Assembly: GCA_021773305.1 (NCBI GenBank)
Contig: JAJFKH010000093.1
Location: 1-44,704 of the forward strand
Direction of reading: 5' to 3'
Length of the DNA: 44,704 nucleotides
Source of the DNA: Gammaproteobacteria bacterium
GTDB lineage: Bacteria; Pseudomonadota; Gammaproteobacteria; UBA1113
Under the pieces are notes generated by a model that did not search any database, was not told the DNA's origin, and saw nothing but the letters and a program-made list of their open reading frames with translations. Positions within the stretch are counted from its first letter, which is position 1, and the number at the start of each line of letters is the position of its first letter. This document shows positions 19,007-27,461 of the stretch, one piece after another. The position numbers and the translations under genes are program-made.

Positions 19007-19329
19007 ATCAATTAAAATCATTTTATCAAATCCTCACCTCTTAACAAGAGAGAAAAAATTGCATTTGCTAAAAATAGTTTTCCTCAATTCAAAACAAAAT
19101 ATTAAATATTATTTAAATTCAATTAGTTACAATATAGCCTAGTAAAAACAACAAAAAATATTCGTCATATTCCTACAGACATTTGAGATATCTCTTACAG
19201 CAATTTAAGACCTAAATTACGCTGGAGTTTTTTGCCGCCATAACTTTTGGGCTAAATCTAATCAACAAATGATTTACCACTATGCTACACTTATTTATAT
19301 GCTTGGGGCGGAAGCCTATTCATAAGGAT

Positions 19330-21264
19330 ATGAGGCGCCAAATTTTGCTAAAGAAAATTGCTATTATAATGTCACCTCTCCTTGCGATCATGGTTTGCCA
19401 TGCCCAGCTAAAGCCTCAACCCTTAACAGTAGAACAACAACGCTTATTATTTACTCAAGCTGAATCCGCACTCAAAGAAAATAATTTACACAGTTACCAT
19501 ACAATCTCTCGTAAGCTGCAAGATTATCCCCTCTATCCTTATTTGCACTACCAAGCACTCAACAAAACAGCAAGCCCCCAAGATATCAAAAGTTTCCTAC
19601 GTACTTATCCTGACACTCTATTGTCCCAACGTATCCGGAAAAAACAATTATTGAAACTCGCGAAACAGGAGTCTTGGGGAAAATTTATTCAGCTCTATGA
19701 AACCACTGACAACACTGAAATAAATTGCTATTATTATCATGCAAAACAAATGAGCGAAAATTATGCATCTATCCAAGATGATGCCAGGCGATTATGGCTC
19801 CAAGCAAAATCTCAGCCTGACAGCTGTGATCTAATCTTTTCTGCATTACTCAAACAAGATCCCGAGCGAGACCAACTGATTTGGAAACGATTTAAACTTT
19901 CCTTAGAAAGCTATCAATATCCCCTAGCAAAATATGTAACAACATTATTAGCGCCTGGAGATAAGACACTGGCCGAGCAATATCTTTTAGTCTATCGTTT
20001 CCCAACACAATTAAAAAAAATCCTAAAACGCCATTCACTTTTAAAAAATGACCCTGATTTTCTGACCCTAGGACTCATCAGATTAGCAAAAAAATATCCG
20101 GATACCGCCCAAGAAATTTGGCAACCATACCGAGACATCACTGCATTTTCTGCAAAGCAAGAACACGAAATATTAAAAGCATTAGCCAAAGGTTACAAAC
20201 GCAAAAAAATACAAAACACCCCTCAATGGCTTGATACATTGGCAATAAAACTCCAAGATCCTTCTTATCTCGGCTTCAAAGCTGAAATGGCTCTGGCTCA
20301 AGAACAGTGGCAACAAGTCAATGATTGGATCGAACAACTTCCAGACGAGGAAAAATCATCGCCTAGATGGCAATACTGGCATGCAAGAAGTGCCGAAAAA
20401 CTTGCACAACCTGCCAAGGCTCAATTGCTCTTTGAGCATGCCGCCACATCCAGAAACTACTACGGCTTTCTCGCGGCAGTCCATAGTGAGCAACCATTCC
20501 CTATGAAACATCACCCCAAAATCATAGAAGCTGAAGAAAAGACTTGGATACAGCAGCAAAAAGGCTTTCGTCTTGTAGAAGAACTCTATCAGCTAAAACG
20601 ATTTCAAGAAGGGAATCAAGAATGGTGGTTTTTCATCAATCGACTGAATCAATCCCAACGCTATGTAGCTATCAATCTGGCGAAGGAAAAGGGGTGGGAC
20701 AGACTGGCTCTGGCAAGTACAATGAAACTCGATTACAAAGATGATTTATCTTTGCGATTTCCATTTCAATACAACGATTTTATTTTCCAGCAAGCAAAAA
20801 ATAATCAATTAAAGCCTGCACTTATTTTTGCATTGATCCGACAAGAAAGCCTCTTCCGTGATAACGCCGTATCTCGCGCTGGAGCAAGGGGACTGATGCA
20901 GGTTATGCCTTATACAGCGAAACGTATTGCTCGCCAACTGGATATAAACTACCACAATGGAGAACAATTATTCGATCCCCAGTTTAACATTACCTTGGGC
21001 GCTCATTACCTGGGTACATTACATCGCAAACAAGGTCACCCCATCCTTGCCATTGCATCCTATAATGCAGGCCCTCACCGTATTAGCCGTTGGCTAGCAG
21101 CCCGACCAGGATTACCTGCGGATATTTGGGTTGAAACCATTCCCTTTCGTGAAACCCGAGAATATGTAAAACATGTCGTGACATACGCGTTAATTTATGA
21201 TTATCTACTGGGCAATCAACCGAGGTTAAATCATTTCATGTTTCATGTTGGGGAAAAAAAATGA
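19330..21264 (+). CDS. slt: soluble lytic murein transglycosylase
   Basis: Slt70-type enzyme that cleaves the MurNAc-GlcNAc bond of peptidoglycan in the periplasm, forming 1,6-anhydro ends. Starting at 19330 it has 644 residues: a basic N-terminus with a hydrophobic signal peptide ending near CHA, a long helical superhelix, and a C-terminal lysozyme-like domain. The catalytic E506 lies in LIRQESLF, followed by the hallmark SRAGARGLMQVMP and ASYNAGPHRISRW. E. coli precursor Slt has E505, which supports this start over the ATG at 19282. AAGGA lies only one base before the ATG, unusually close. It overlaps dapB by 4 bp. The nagZ-like gene at 24945 would act on related turnover products. Confidence 0.94.
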   Translation: MRRQILLKKIAIIMSPLLAIMVCHAQLKPQPLTVEQQRLLFTQAESALKENNLHSYHTISRKLQDYPLYPYLHYQALNKTASPQDIKSFLRTYPDTLLSQRIRKKQLLKLAKQESWGKFIQLYETTDNTEINCYYYHAKQMSENYASIQDDARRLWLQAKSQPDSCDLIFSALLKQDPERDQLIWKRFKLSLESYQYPLAKYVTTLLAPGDKTLAEQYLLVYRFPTQLKKILKRHSLLKNDPDFLTLGLIRLAKKYPDTAQEIWQPYRDITAFSAKQEHEILKALAKGYKRKKIQNTPQWLDTLAIKLQDPSYLGFKAEMALAQEQWQQVNDWIEQLPDEEKSSPRWQYWHARSAEKLAQPAKAQLLFEHAATSRNYYGFLAAVHSEQPFPMKHHPKIIEAEEKTWIQQQKGFRLVEELYQLKRFQEGNQEWWFFINRLNQSQRYVAINLAKEKGWDRLALASTMKLDYKDDLSLRFPFQYNDFIFQQAKNNQLKPALIFALIRQESLFRDNAVSRAGARGLMQVMPYTAKRIARQLDINYHNGEQLFDPQFNITLGAHYLGTLHRKQGHPILAIASYNAGPHRISRWLAARPGLPADIWVETIPFRETREYVKHVVTYALIYDYLLGNQPRLNHFMFHVGEKK

Positions 21265-21992
21265 CCATAAACGTTATCATTAATGGTGCCAATGGGCGAA
21301 TGGGCCAAGAAGCTGTTAAAGCCATCGAAAACGATAAAGACTTATCGTTAGTAGGCAAAAATAATCACGGCGATGATTTATCGCAAATCATTAAAGAAAA
21401 TGACTGCAATGTGGTGGTGGATCTCACCACCGCCCACAGCGTTTTTGAAAATTGCCAAACCATTATCAACGCCAATGCACATCCTGTGATTGGTACCAGT
21501 GGCTTAACAATGGAGCAAATCGCCGAGCTTCAAGGGATTTGTCGCAATAAACAATTGGGAGGCATCATTGTTCCTAATTTTTCCATTGGGGCTATTCTCA
21601 TGATGCAGTTTGCAAGACAAGCTGCCACCTATTATGACGATGTAGAAATTATCGAAATGCATCATGATGGAAAATTAGATTCTCCTTCCGGCACAGCGAT
21701 TAAAACAGCCGAGTTAATCGCCGAAAATCGACAACATAACAAAGAAATAAAACCTCAAAAAGAAGTTCTACCGAGTGCCAGAGGCGCAAATTGTCGCAAC
21801 ATTCCCATTCACTCTGTTCGACTTCCAGGCTTCGTTGCTCATCAACAGGTGATCTTTGGTGGCACAGGAGAAACACTTAGCATTAACCATCAATCCATTC
21901 ATCGAGAGTCTTTCATGCCCGGCTTGTTACTCGCATGCAAAAAAGTCCCTCACCTAAATGAATTACTTTACGGGTTAGAATATTTACTGTGA
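21261..21992 (+). CDS. dapB: 4-hydroxy-tetrahydrodipicolinate reductase
   Basis: DapB catalyses the NAD(P)H-dependent reduction step to tetrahydrodipicolinate in lysine and diaminopimelate synthesis. At 243 residues it is slightly shorter than the usual ~270. It shows the nucleotide-binding GANGRMG near the start, VPNFSIGA, and the catalytic/substrate segment EMHHDGKLDSPSGTA. The ATG overlaps the slt stop (ATGA), so a murein transglycosylase and a diaminopimelate enzyme are translationally linked. The dehydratase gene follows 10 bases later, probably in the same transcript. Confidence 0.95.
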   Translation: MTINVIINGANGRMGQEAVKAIENDKDLSLVGKNNHGDDLSQIIKENDCNVVVDLTTAHSVFENCQTIINANAHPVIGTSGLTMEQIAELQGICRNKQLGGIIVPNFSIGAILMMQFARQAATYYDDVEIIEMHHDGKLDSPSGTAIKTAELIAENRQHNKEIKPQKEVLPSARGANCRNIPIHSVRLPGFVAHQQVIFGGTGETLSINHQSIHRESFMPGLLLACKKVPHLNELLYGLEYLL

Positions 21993-22002
21993 GAGTTCGA
22001 GT

Positions 22003-22893
22003 ATGAGCTGGTACCCCCTACATGATGTCACCCCAACCATCCATTCCCTTGCTCTCAGCCAACAACTGGGAACCCGTGTCTGGTTAAAAATGGAATGCTA
22101 TCAACCCGTGCACTCATTTAAAATTCGTGGTATTGGCCGGCTTTGCCAATATTACCAATCAAAAGGAAAATCACAATTTATCGCATCCTCAGGTGGTAAT
22201 GCCGGTATTGCCGTTGCTTATGCTGGCAACAAACTTAATATCCCTGTTACTGTCTACATTCCCAAAACCAGCAAACAAGTGTATGTGGATGCTATCGCAA
22301 ACCATGGCGCAAAAGTGGTTGTCAAAGGTGATGTTTGGGACGACGCCAACCAGGCTGCTATAGAACACTGCAAACAAGATGATTGCGCTTACATTCCGCC
22401 CTTTGACCATCCCATCATTTGGTCAGGACATTCCACCATGGTTGATGAAATTGCAGCAAAGAACATTAAACCCGAAGCCGTGGTCGTGGCAGTCGGAGGA
22501 GGGGGCCTTGCCTGCGGTGTTATCAAAGGATTTGATAATTATGGTTGGAGCGATATAAAAATTTATACGGTGGAAACAAAAGGTGCCGCATCCTTTGCAA
22601 AATCTATCGAAGCCGACAAATTAATTACCCTCGATACGATAGACACCATTGCTACATCCCTCGGGGCAAAACAAGTGACCCACCAATTATTTCGTTACAG
22701 TAAGGCTCACAATATGGAAGCACTGCAAGTTAGCGATGAACAAGCTCTTGATGCCTGCCAACAATTTGCAAAGGATCATCATACGTTAGTTGAAGCTTCT
22801 TGTGGAGCCGCCCTTGCACCTTTATATCAGCAACATAAGTCTCTTGCCCAACACAAGTCTGTGCTGGTTATTGTTTGTGGGGGAGTTGGTTAA
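22003..22893 (+). CDS. PLP-dependent L-serine/threonine dehydratase-like enzyme
   Basis: A fold-type II PLP enzyme of 296 residues. The Schiff-base lysine is in VHSFKIRG, the phosphate/substrate loop is ASSGGNAG, the glycine-rich PLP phosphate-binding loop is VAVGGGGLACGV, and the C-terminal VIVCGG motif is present. The family deaminates L-serine or L-threonine to pyruvate or 2-oxobutyrate. Resemblance is to the compact eukaryote-like serine dehydratases rather than long IlvA, which carries an ACT domain. The protein stops very soon after VCGG, where relatives usually run 10-15 residues further. The last 54 bases of the gene are repeated at 24161-24214, next to an accessory cassette. It is third in the slt-dapB run, with GAGAG before the ATG. 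Confidence 0.88.
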   Translation: MSWYPLHDVTPTIHSLALSQQLGTRVWLKMECYQPVHSFKIRGIGRLCQYYQSKGKSQFIASSGGNAGIAVAYAGNKLNIPVTVYIPKTSKQVYVDAIANHGAKVVVKGDVWDDANQAAIEHCKQDDCAYIPPFDHPIIWSGHSTMVDEIAAKNIKPEAVVVAVGGGGLACGVIKGFDNYGWSDIKIYTVETKGAASFAKSIEADKLITLDTIDTIATSLGAKQVTHQLFRYSKAHNMEALQVSDEQALDACQQFAKDHHTLVEASCGAALAPLYQQHKSLAQHKSVLVIVCGGVG

Positions 22894-22903
22894 AGAATAT
22901 TTT
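22840..22903 (+). repeat. 64-bp direct repeat, copy A (3' end of the dehydratase gene)
   Basis: This segment and 24161-24224 are 64-bp direct repeats, differing at six positions by eye. Copy A encodes the last 17 codons and stop of the intact gene and runs 10 bp beyond. Nothing similar is seen outside these limits. Confidence 0.9.
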
Positions 22904-22922
22904 CTGCGCGTTTTTCAAAGCG

Positions 22923-23642
22923 TTAACTCTCTCGGTGAATTTTTTTCCCAAACTCAACCATAACCGCTCTCTGCTCTGGCAAAAAGTCTTTTCTTGCGCA
23001 TTCCAAACTATAACTAAATTCATCATCGTACCACTTCAACGTATATAGGAAACCTGTCTCTTCACTGCCTTTAACAAAATACCAGGTAACAAGTCCATTC
23101 ACGTCATACGTGACAACATTCTCTTTTAACCAAATAGCCCCCCGGGTTAATTTCATACTATGCTGGACAAAATTACACACACCCAAGTCTTCTCTTTTAA
23201 AATATTCTACAATGTCGGACCATCCGGCAGGCTTCAGCCAACTACCGCCTGCGGCAAAGCCAAGCAGCTCTTTATTTTTTACTGCTTTTAGCTTTTTAAA
23301 TGGAAACGCTAATCTTATTTGAGACAGATTTTTTTTAAGATGCGTATCATGGGGATCGGAGTTAGTCATATAAAAATCACTTTTTAGATACGCTTCATGA
23401 AAGGCTTTCTCATCGGCTAACTTTAATAATTCTAATGGATAAGTAGAATGCGATAGCTTATAATCATGGTTGTTTCCATGAAAATATTCATCATTTGGGC
23501 AAACTGCCTTACTTGCTGGAACAATGGTTACTCCAGTCCCAGGCTTTGGTAGATCTTTAAAAATATCGACAGGCCCTTCGATCAATTTACCATAGCTTGG
23601 AGCTACAAATAAAATGAATAAACCCATTAAAATTAGTCTCAT
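22923..23642 (-). CDS. exported protein of unknown function, 239 residues
   Basis: I recognise no family. The N-terminus MRLILMGLFILFVAPSYG is a clear Sec signal peptide with probable cleavage near SYG. The mature part is acidic to neutral, rich in aromatic residues (W, Y, F) and holds three cysteines (in VCPND, GVCNF and LECARK), able to form a disulfide in the periplasm. GGGAGA-type ribosome binding sequence lies six bases before the ATG. It follows the smaller exported protein by 18 bp and likely shares its promoter at 24095-24122. The pair sits between the two 64-bp repeats, so they probably arrived together. A secreted or periplasmic role is likely; function unknown. Confidence 0.75.
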   Translation of the reverse strand: MRLILMGLFILFVAPSYGKLIEGPVDIFKDLPKPGTGVTIVPASKAVCPNDEYFHGNNHDYKLSHSTYPLELLKLADEKAFHEAYLKSDFYMTNSDPHDTHLKKNLSQIRLAFPFKKLKAVKNKELLGFAAGGSWLKPAGWSDIVEYFKREDLGVCNFVQHSMKLTRGAIWLKENVVTYDVNGLVTWYFVKGSEETGFLYTLKWYDDEFSYSLECARKDFLPEQRAVMVEFGKKIHRES

Positions 23643-23660
23643 TTTTATTCTCCCTATGTC

Positions 23661-24047
23661 TTAGTCCCACCAGCCATCATAAATGCTACAATCTGTTGCT
23701 TCTGTCCAGTCTATAAATTCAACGTTACCTTCAATGCACTGATAGTGATTTCCTATTACCAACCAACCTCCTCGACCCTCGCCCCAATGTACAGCAGCGG
23801 ATCGCCAGGTATTTTCCCAACCTGTATCTATCACATGAGTAATAATTTGGGAAGCATTAGCATGCCCACTCAGCGTTCTCAAAACCATCGTGTTATTTGC
23901 CTGCCACGAAATTGATTCATTATTAACGCAATTGGCACGGCTATGCATTGTAAAAGACTTTAAACCAGCATATGAATACGCTGGCATGAATGACACAAGC
24001 CCAAACGTTATGAATAAGGCATTAGCAAAATGGCGGGACGATTTCAT
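23661..24047 (-). CDS. small exported protein of unknown function, 128 residues
   Basis: Start chosen at 24047 because AAGGAG precedes it closely and the N-terminus MKSSRHFANALFITFGLVSF is then a signal peptide ending near SYA; the longer reading from 24083 lacks this. The mature part of about 100 residues contains RANCVNNESISWQ, a W-rich GEGRGGWLVIG segment, and three cysteines (NCVNN, QCIEG, DCSIY). It resembles small cysteine-bearing secreted proteins of unknown function. It is first gene of the two-gene cassette, under a near-consensus promoter. Its location between the direct repeats suggests recent acquisition. Confidence 0.75.
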   Translation of the reverse strand: MKSSRHFANALFITFGLVSFMPAYSYAGLKSFTMHSRANCVNNESISWQANNTMVLRTLSGHANASQIITHVIDTGWENTWRSAAVHWGEGRGGWLVIGNHYQCIEGNVEFIDWTEATDCSIYDGWWD

Positions 24048-24094
24048 TGTGTTCTCCTTGTCAGCAAACAGTAAGCAAAACATAACTACACCCG

Positions 24095-24122
24095 ATTTTA
24101 GTAGCTATATCACTGATGTCAA
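24095..24122 (-). promoter_or_regulatory. near-consensus sigma70 promoter of the exported-protein cassette
   Basis: On the minus strand a perfect TTGACA (24117-24122) is followed after 16 bp by TAAAAT (24095-24100). Transcription would start near 24088, about 40 bases before the ATG at 24047. It is the best promoter match in the window and lies inside the cassette. Confidence 0.7.
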
Positions 24123-24160
24123 GACGACCATAAACCCTACCCCAACCATGAATACACAAA

Positions 24161-24224
24161 TCTCTTTCCCGAGACAAGTCTGTGCTGGTTATTGTTTGTG
24201 AGGGAGTTGATTAAGGAATATTTT
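24161..24224 (+). pseudogene. 64-bp direct repeat, copy B: orphan 3' end of a dehydratase gene
   Basis: This copy still reads in frame as SLSRDKSVLVIVCEGVD then a stop, against SLAQHKSVLVIVCGGVG in the real gene. The remaining gene body is absent upstream. It lies just 11 bp before the def-like stop codon. It is either a recombination scar or the remnant of a second gene copy. Confidence 0.85.
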
Positions 24225-24235
24225 GGAAATAATTT

Positions 24236-24769
24236 TCATAAAATTTTATTTTTAAGCAGTGCATCCCTAAAACCAATCGATTTCATATTTTCAATTCTTT
24301 CAAAAAAAAGGATGCCATCAAGATGATCAAGTTCATGTTGCAATACTCTAGCTTCCAGATCCTTTGCTTCAAACTCGATGCTATGGCCTTCCGGATCAAA
24401 GCCTTGGCAAAGCACTTTTTGATGTCGAGGAACCAGTCCCATCAGCTCACCAGAACTTAAACAGCCTTCAAAGCCTTCTTCCATCTCATCAGTCAACGGA
24501 GTAACTACTGGATTAATGATTATTTTATCTTCAAATGGATGAGGTATAGGCCGCCGAGGAGAAACGGGACACCCAATAGCAATAATACGTTTATTGATTT
24601 TCACTTGCGGAGAAGCAATACCAACCGCAGATTTTTCTTTAAGTATATCCATAAGCTTACCACAAAAATTAATCAATTTTTCTGTGCCAAACTCACGCTC
24701 CTCAACAGGTGCGGATACCTGAAGAAGCGTCGGATCACCAAATTGTGCAATTTCTAAATCACTCGTCAT
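24236..24769 (-). CDS. def: peptide deformylase-like protein
   Basis: Peptide deformylase removes the formyl group from nascent protein N-termini. The three family motifs are visible: SAVGIASPQV (motif I, normally GxGxAAxQ), EGCLS with the metal cysteine (motif II), and LQHELDHLDG with the two metal histidines and catalytic glutamate (motif III). Motif I carries alanine for the first glycine and serine for an alanine, so activity may differ from the main enzyme. It is a single gene apart from fmt, suggesting a second deformylase. The ATG at 24769 is preferred over TTG two codons earlier, with AGAGGG seven bases upstream. Length is 177 residues, typical of the family. Confidence 0.9.
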   Translation of the reverse strand: MTSDLEIAQFGDPTLLQVSAPVEEREFGTEKLINFCGKLMDILKEKSAVGIASPQVKINKRIIAIGCPVSPRRPIPHPFEDKIIINPVVTPLTDEMEEGFEGCLSSGELMGLVPRHQKVLCQGFDPEGHSIEFEAKDLEARVLQHELDHLDGILFFERIENMKSIGFRDALLKNKIL

Positions 24770-24944
24770 GCTCAAGCCCTCTTAAAAATCTATCGTTTAA
24801 GTGCACTACATTACTATCTTTATGTTCGTGAAGTAAAGGAAAAAAGCTCTCAGATATAGTGTAAAGAGTACTCTCAAGGATGATGCTTTACCGAATTATT
24901 CGTTGCTTTCTTTCGCTAATCGCGTGTTTTTAATAAATAATTTT

Positions 24945-25997
24945 CTAATATTCCTGACGAACTCTCAGGAACAAGTCGCGGCATCCAGGAGGGGCTGTTT
25001 GCAACTCACTCACATAGTTGTAAAATAAAATACGCCGTTGTTCGGAATCTTTATTCTGCGGAACACTATCTAATAGCGCCAGTATTTCTGTCACATTCAT
25101 AAAGTTAAATAAATGCGTATACATCACAAAGTCGCCATCCGCGGCTACAGCTTTTTCTAGCTTTTCTTTAGGCTCGAAATTTGAGAGCGCCCCCATGGTC
25201 AGGCAGTCAGTAAAAATAACACCTTGTTTAAAGCCCAATTGATTGCGTAACAAGGATGACCAAGCGCTTGAAAGACTCGCCACATTGTTTGAGTCCACCT
25301 TAGGATAAATAATATGGGACATCATGATCCCTTGCAACAACCCTTTTTGTATTAAAATTTTGTAGGGCATTAATGACTCTTGCAGTGCACTTTCTTCCCG
25401 ATTATCAATGGGTAATGCATGGTGAGAATCTTTTTGCACTTGGCCATGATCGGGAAAATGTTTTCCTATAGCAGGCATACCGGCAGCATTCATCCCCAAA
25501 ATAAATTGCTCTCCGAGGATTGCGATAATGTCAGGAGAACTTGAAAAAGAGCGTCCTAATTTTCCAATAATCGTACTTTCTTCACAATGGGTATCTAATA
25601 CCGGTGCGTAAGAAAAATCAACCCCACATTCTCTTAACTCCGTTGCCATCAGCAAGCCTTGCTCATAGGCTTTTTCTAATCCGGATTTTTTATCTGAGGA
25701 AAAAAATTTGCCAATAGATATTGCACTCTCTATCCGAGTGAATCCTTCATGAAAACGCCAAATTACACCTTCATGATCCACGCTGATTAAAATAGCTGGA
25801 TTGCATTGGCGAATAGCTTCAACGAGATCCTGAAGCTGCGACTTATCCGTATAGTTTTCACTAAAAAGTACTATCACTCCCACATTAGGGTGACTTAACA
25901 TGCTACGATCATCCGCTGTCAAAGATGTCCCCGGTATACTCACGCACAGAGGGCCTATCCAAACAGCTTCACGCAAATCATTCACTCCAACAAACAT
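24945..25997 (-). CDS. nagZ: glycoside hydrolase family 3 protein, NagZ-like
   Basis: A 350-residue single-domain GH3 protein like NagZ, which removes N-acetylglucosamine from cell-wall turnover products in the cytoplasm. The catalytic loop KHFPDHGQVQKDSHHALP carries the Asp-His dyad of NagZ, and the nucleophile aspartate is in IFTDCLTM. Two usual signatures differ: DxEGGRVxR is DHEGVIWRF, and KHFPGHG has Asp for the second Gly. Substrate preference may therefore have changed. The ATG overlaps gcvPB by 20 bp, so it is probably the last gene of the gcv run, an unusual partner. No signal peptide is seen. Confidence 0.8.
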   Translation of the reverse strand: MFVGVNDLREAVWIGPLCVSIPGTSLTADDRSMLSHPNVGVIVLFSENYTDKSQLQDLVEAIRQCNPAILISVDHEGVIWRFHEGFTRIESAISIGKFFSSDKKSGLEKAYEQGLLMATELRECGVDFSYAPVLDTHCEESTIIGKLGRSFSSSPDIIAILGEQFILGMNAAGMPAIGKHFPDHGQVQKDSHHALPIDNREESALQESLMPYKILIQKGLLQGIMMSHIIYPKVDSNNVASLSSAWSSLLRNQLGFKQGVIFTDCLTMGALSNFEPKEKLEKAVAADGDFVMYTHLFNFMNVTEILALLDSVPQNKDSEQRRILFYNYVSELQTAPPGCRDLFLRVRQEY

Positions 25998-27441
25998 CTA
26001 ATTCTTTGGCCGCTCGCACTTCATCCATCCGCGTCACAGGCAAGGTATGAGGTGCTGTGGTTACTAACTCAGGGTTTTCTTCTATTTCTTGACGAATTGC
26101 AATCAAAGCATCAATAAATTCTTCAATATCTTCTTTGCTTTCTGTTTCTGTGGGTTCAATCAAGAAACACTCAGGCACTAACAATGGAAAATAAGTCGTT
26201 GGTGCATGACAACCATAATCTAACAAACGCTTTGCAATATCCATCGCTGTGACATGTTTTTCTTTCGCTTGTTTTTGCAGAGTAATAATAAATTCATGGG
26301 TTGCCCGGCGATTTTTGAATGCTAATTCAAAGCCAGCTTCTTGCAATTTCACCATGAGATAGTTTGCATTCAATGTTGCAAATTCAGATACCCGTCGCAT
26401 TCCCTCTCGGCCTAATAAACGCGCATACAAATAAGCACGGAGTAATATCCCTGCATTACCTACAAACGTTGTGACAGGGCCTATGGTATCAGGGCAATCC
26501 TCTTCTGTGAGAAAACGGTATTGATTTCCTTCTTTAGCAACCATTGGAATGGGTAAGTAAGGCACTAAACGCTCACCTACTGCCACAGGCCCAGAACCAG
26601 GCCCTCCACCACCATGGGGCGTTGCAAAAGTTTTATGTAGATTCATATGCATCACATCAAATCCCATATCACCTGGACGCACTCGCCCAAGGATCGCATT
26701 GAGATTCGCACCATCATAATAGAGTAATCCGCCCGCCTCATGCACCTTTTCCGCAATTTGTTTAATTTGCCTTTCAAATACCCCTAACGTAGACGGGTTG
26801 GTTAACATAATGCCTGCTGTTTGAGGCCCTAACGCATTTTCTAATGCTTCGAAATCCACATCACCTTCAGCATTGGTAGGAATTTCTCTAACTTTATACC
26901 CACACATAATAGCCGACGCAGGATTAGTACCATGGGCCGCATCAGGCACTAAAATTTCAACACGCTCATGATCACCTCGGGCTTCATGATATGAACGAAT
27001 CATGGAAACACCCACAAACTCTCCCTGAGCACCAGCCAATGGCGCTAAAGAAATTCCTTTCATGCCAACCGCTTCTTTGAGTATTTCTTGTAACTCATAG
27101 ATACAAGATAAAAATCCTTGGCTATGGATCATAGGTGCTAAAGGATGTCGAGCCACAAACCCTGGCAATTGTGATATACGCTGTACACCACGAGGGTTGT
27201 ATTTCATGGTGCAAGATCCCAAAGGATAAAAATGGGTATCAATGGAAAAATTGCGCTGGCTCAATTGAGTGTAATGCCGCACAACCTGCATTTCTGACGT
27301 TTCAGCCATAGTTGCTTTTGTGGTACGCAAAAATTCCTGGGGAATGTCACAATGATTCTCATCAACAGCAGGAGCTTGCATACTGGCATAACGTCCTGGG
27401 CAGCTTTGTTCAAAAATTAAAGGAATGGATTGATTACTCAT
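25978..27441 (-). CDS. gcvPB: glycine dehydrogenase (decarboxylating) subunit 2
   Basis: The C-terminal half of split-type P-protein, 487 residues. It decarboxylates glycine and passes the aminomethyl group to the lipoyl arm of GcvH. The PLP lysine is K270 in HMNLHKTFATPHGGGGPG. The segments FYPLGSCTMKYNP and PDAAHGTNPASA are also diagnostic. Split P-protein (two genes) differs from the single long GcvP of E. coli. It lies 20 bp after gcvPA with AGGTGA before its ATG, and the nagZ-like gene overlaps its end. Confidence 0.97.
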   Translation of the reverse strand: MSNQSIPLIFEQSCPGRYASMQAPAVDENHCDIPQEFLRTTKATMAETSEMQVVRHYTQLSQRNFSIDTHFYPLGSCTMKYNPRGVQRISQLPGFVARHPLAPMIHSQGFLSCIYELQEILKEAVGMKGISLAPLAGAQGEFVGVSMIRSYHEARGDHERVEILVPDAAHGTNPASAIMCGYKVREIPTNAEGDVDFEALENALGPQTAGIMLTNPSTLGVFERQIKQIAEKVHEAGGLLYYDGANLNAILGRVRPGDMGFDVMHMNLHKTFATPHGGGGPGSGPVAVGERLVPYLPIPMVAKEGNQYRFLTEEDCPDTIGPVTTFVGNAGILLRAYLYARLLGREGMRRVSEFATLNANYLMVKLQEAGFELAFKNRRATHEFIITLQKQAKEKHVTAMDIAKRLLDYGCHAPTTYFPLLVPECFLIEPTETESKEDIEEFIDALIAIRQEIEENPELVTTAPHTLPVTRMDEVRAAKELDVCWSE

Positions 27442-27461
27442 TTATATCACCTATCATATTT

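Larger units (their letters stand above)
18614..19329. other. intergenic region between divergent rppH and slt
   Basis: About 700 bp without a confident gene. It holds the rppH promoter, a GC-rich hairpin at 18760-18782, a possible 53-residue exported peptide at 18845-19006, and a very AT-rich stretch at about 19000-19160. No tRNA-like fold was seen. Its length and the single GC-rich hairpin leave room for a small RNA. Confidence 0.5.

Noticed and set aside
22840-22893. Frameshift or truncation of the dehydratase gene at its 3' end
   Set aside because: The protein ends soon after VCGG, but all catalytic motifs are present and the orphan copy ends at the same codon, so the short end seems inherited rather than a fresh mutation.
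23890-24201. 103-codon plus-strand frame over the small exported-protein gene
   Set aside because: It is antisense to a gene with signal peptide, ribosome binding site and promoter, and it crosses the repeat copy B without a recognisable product.
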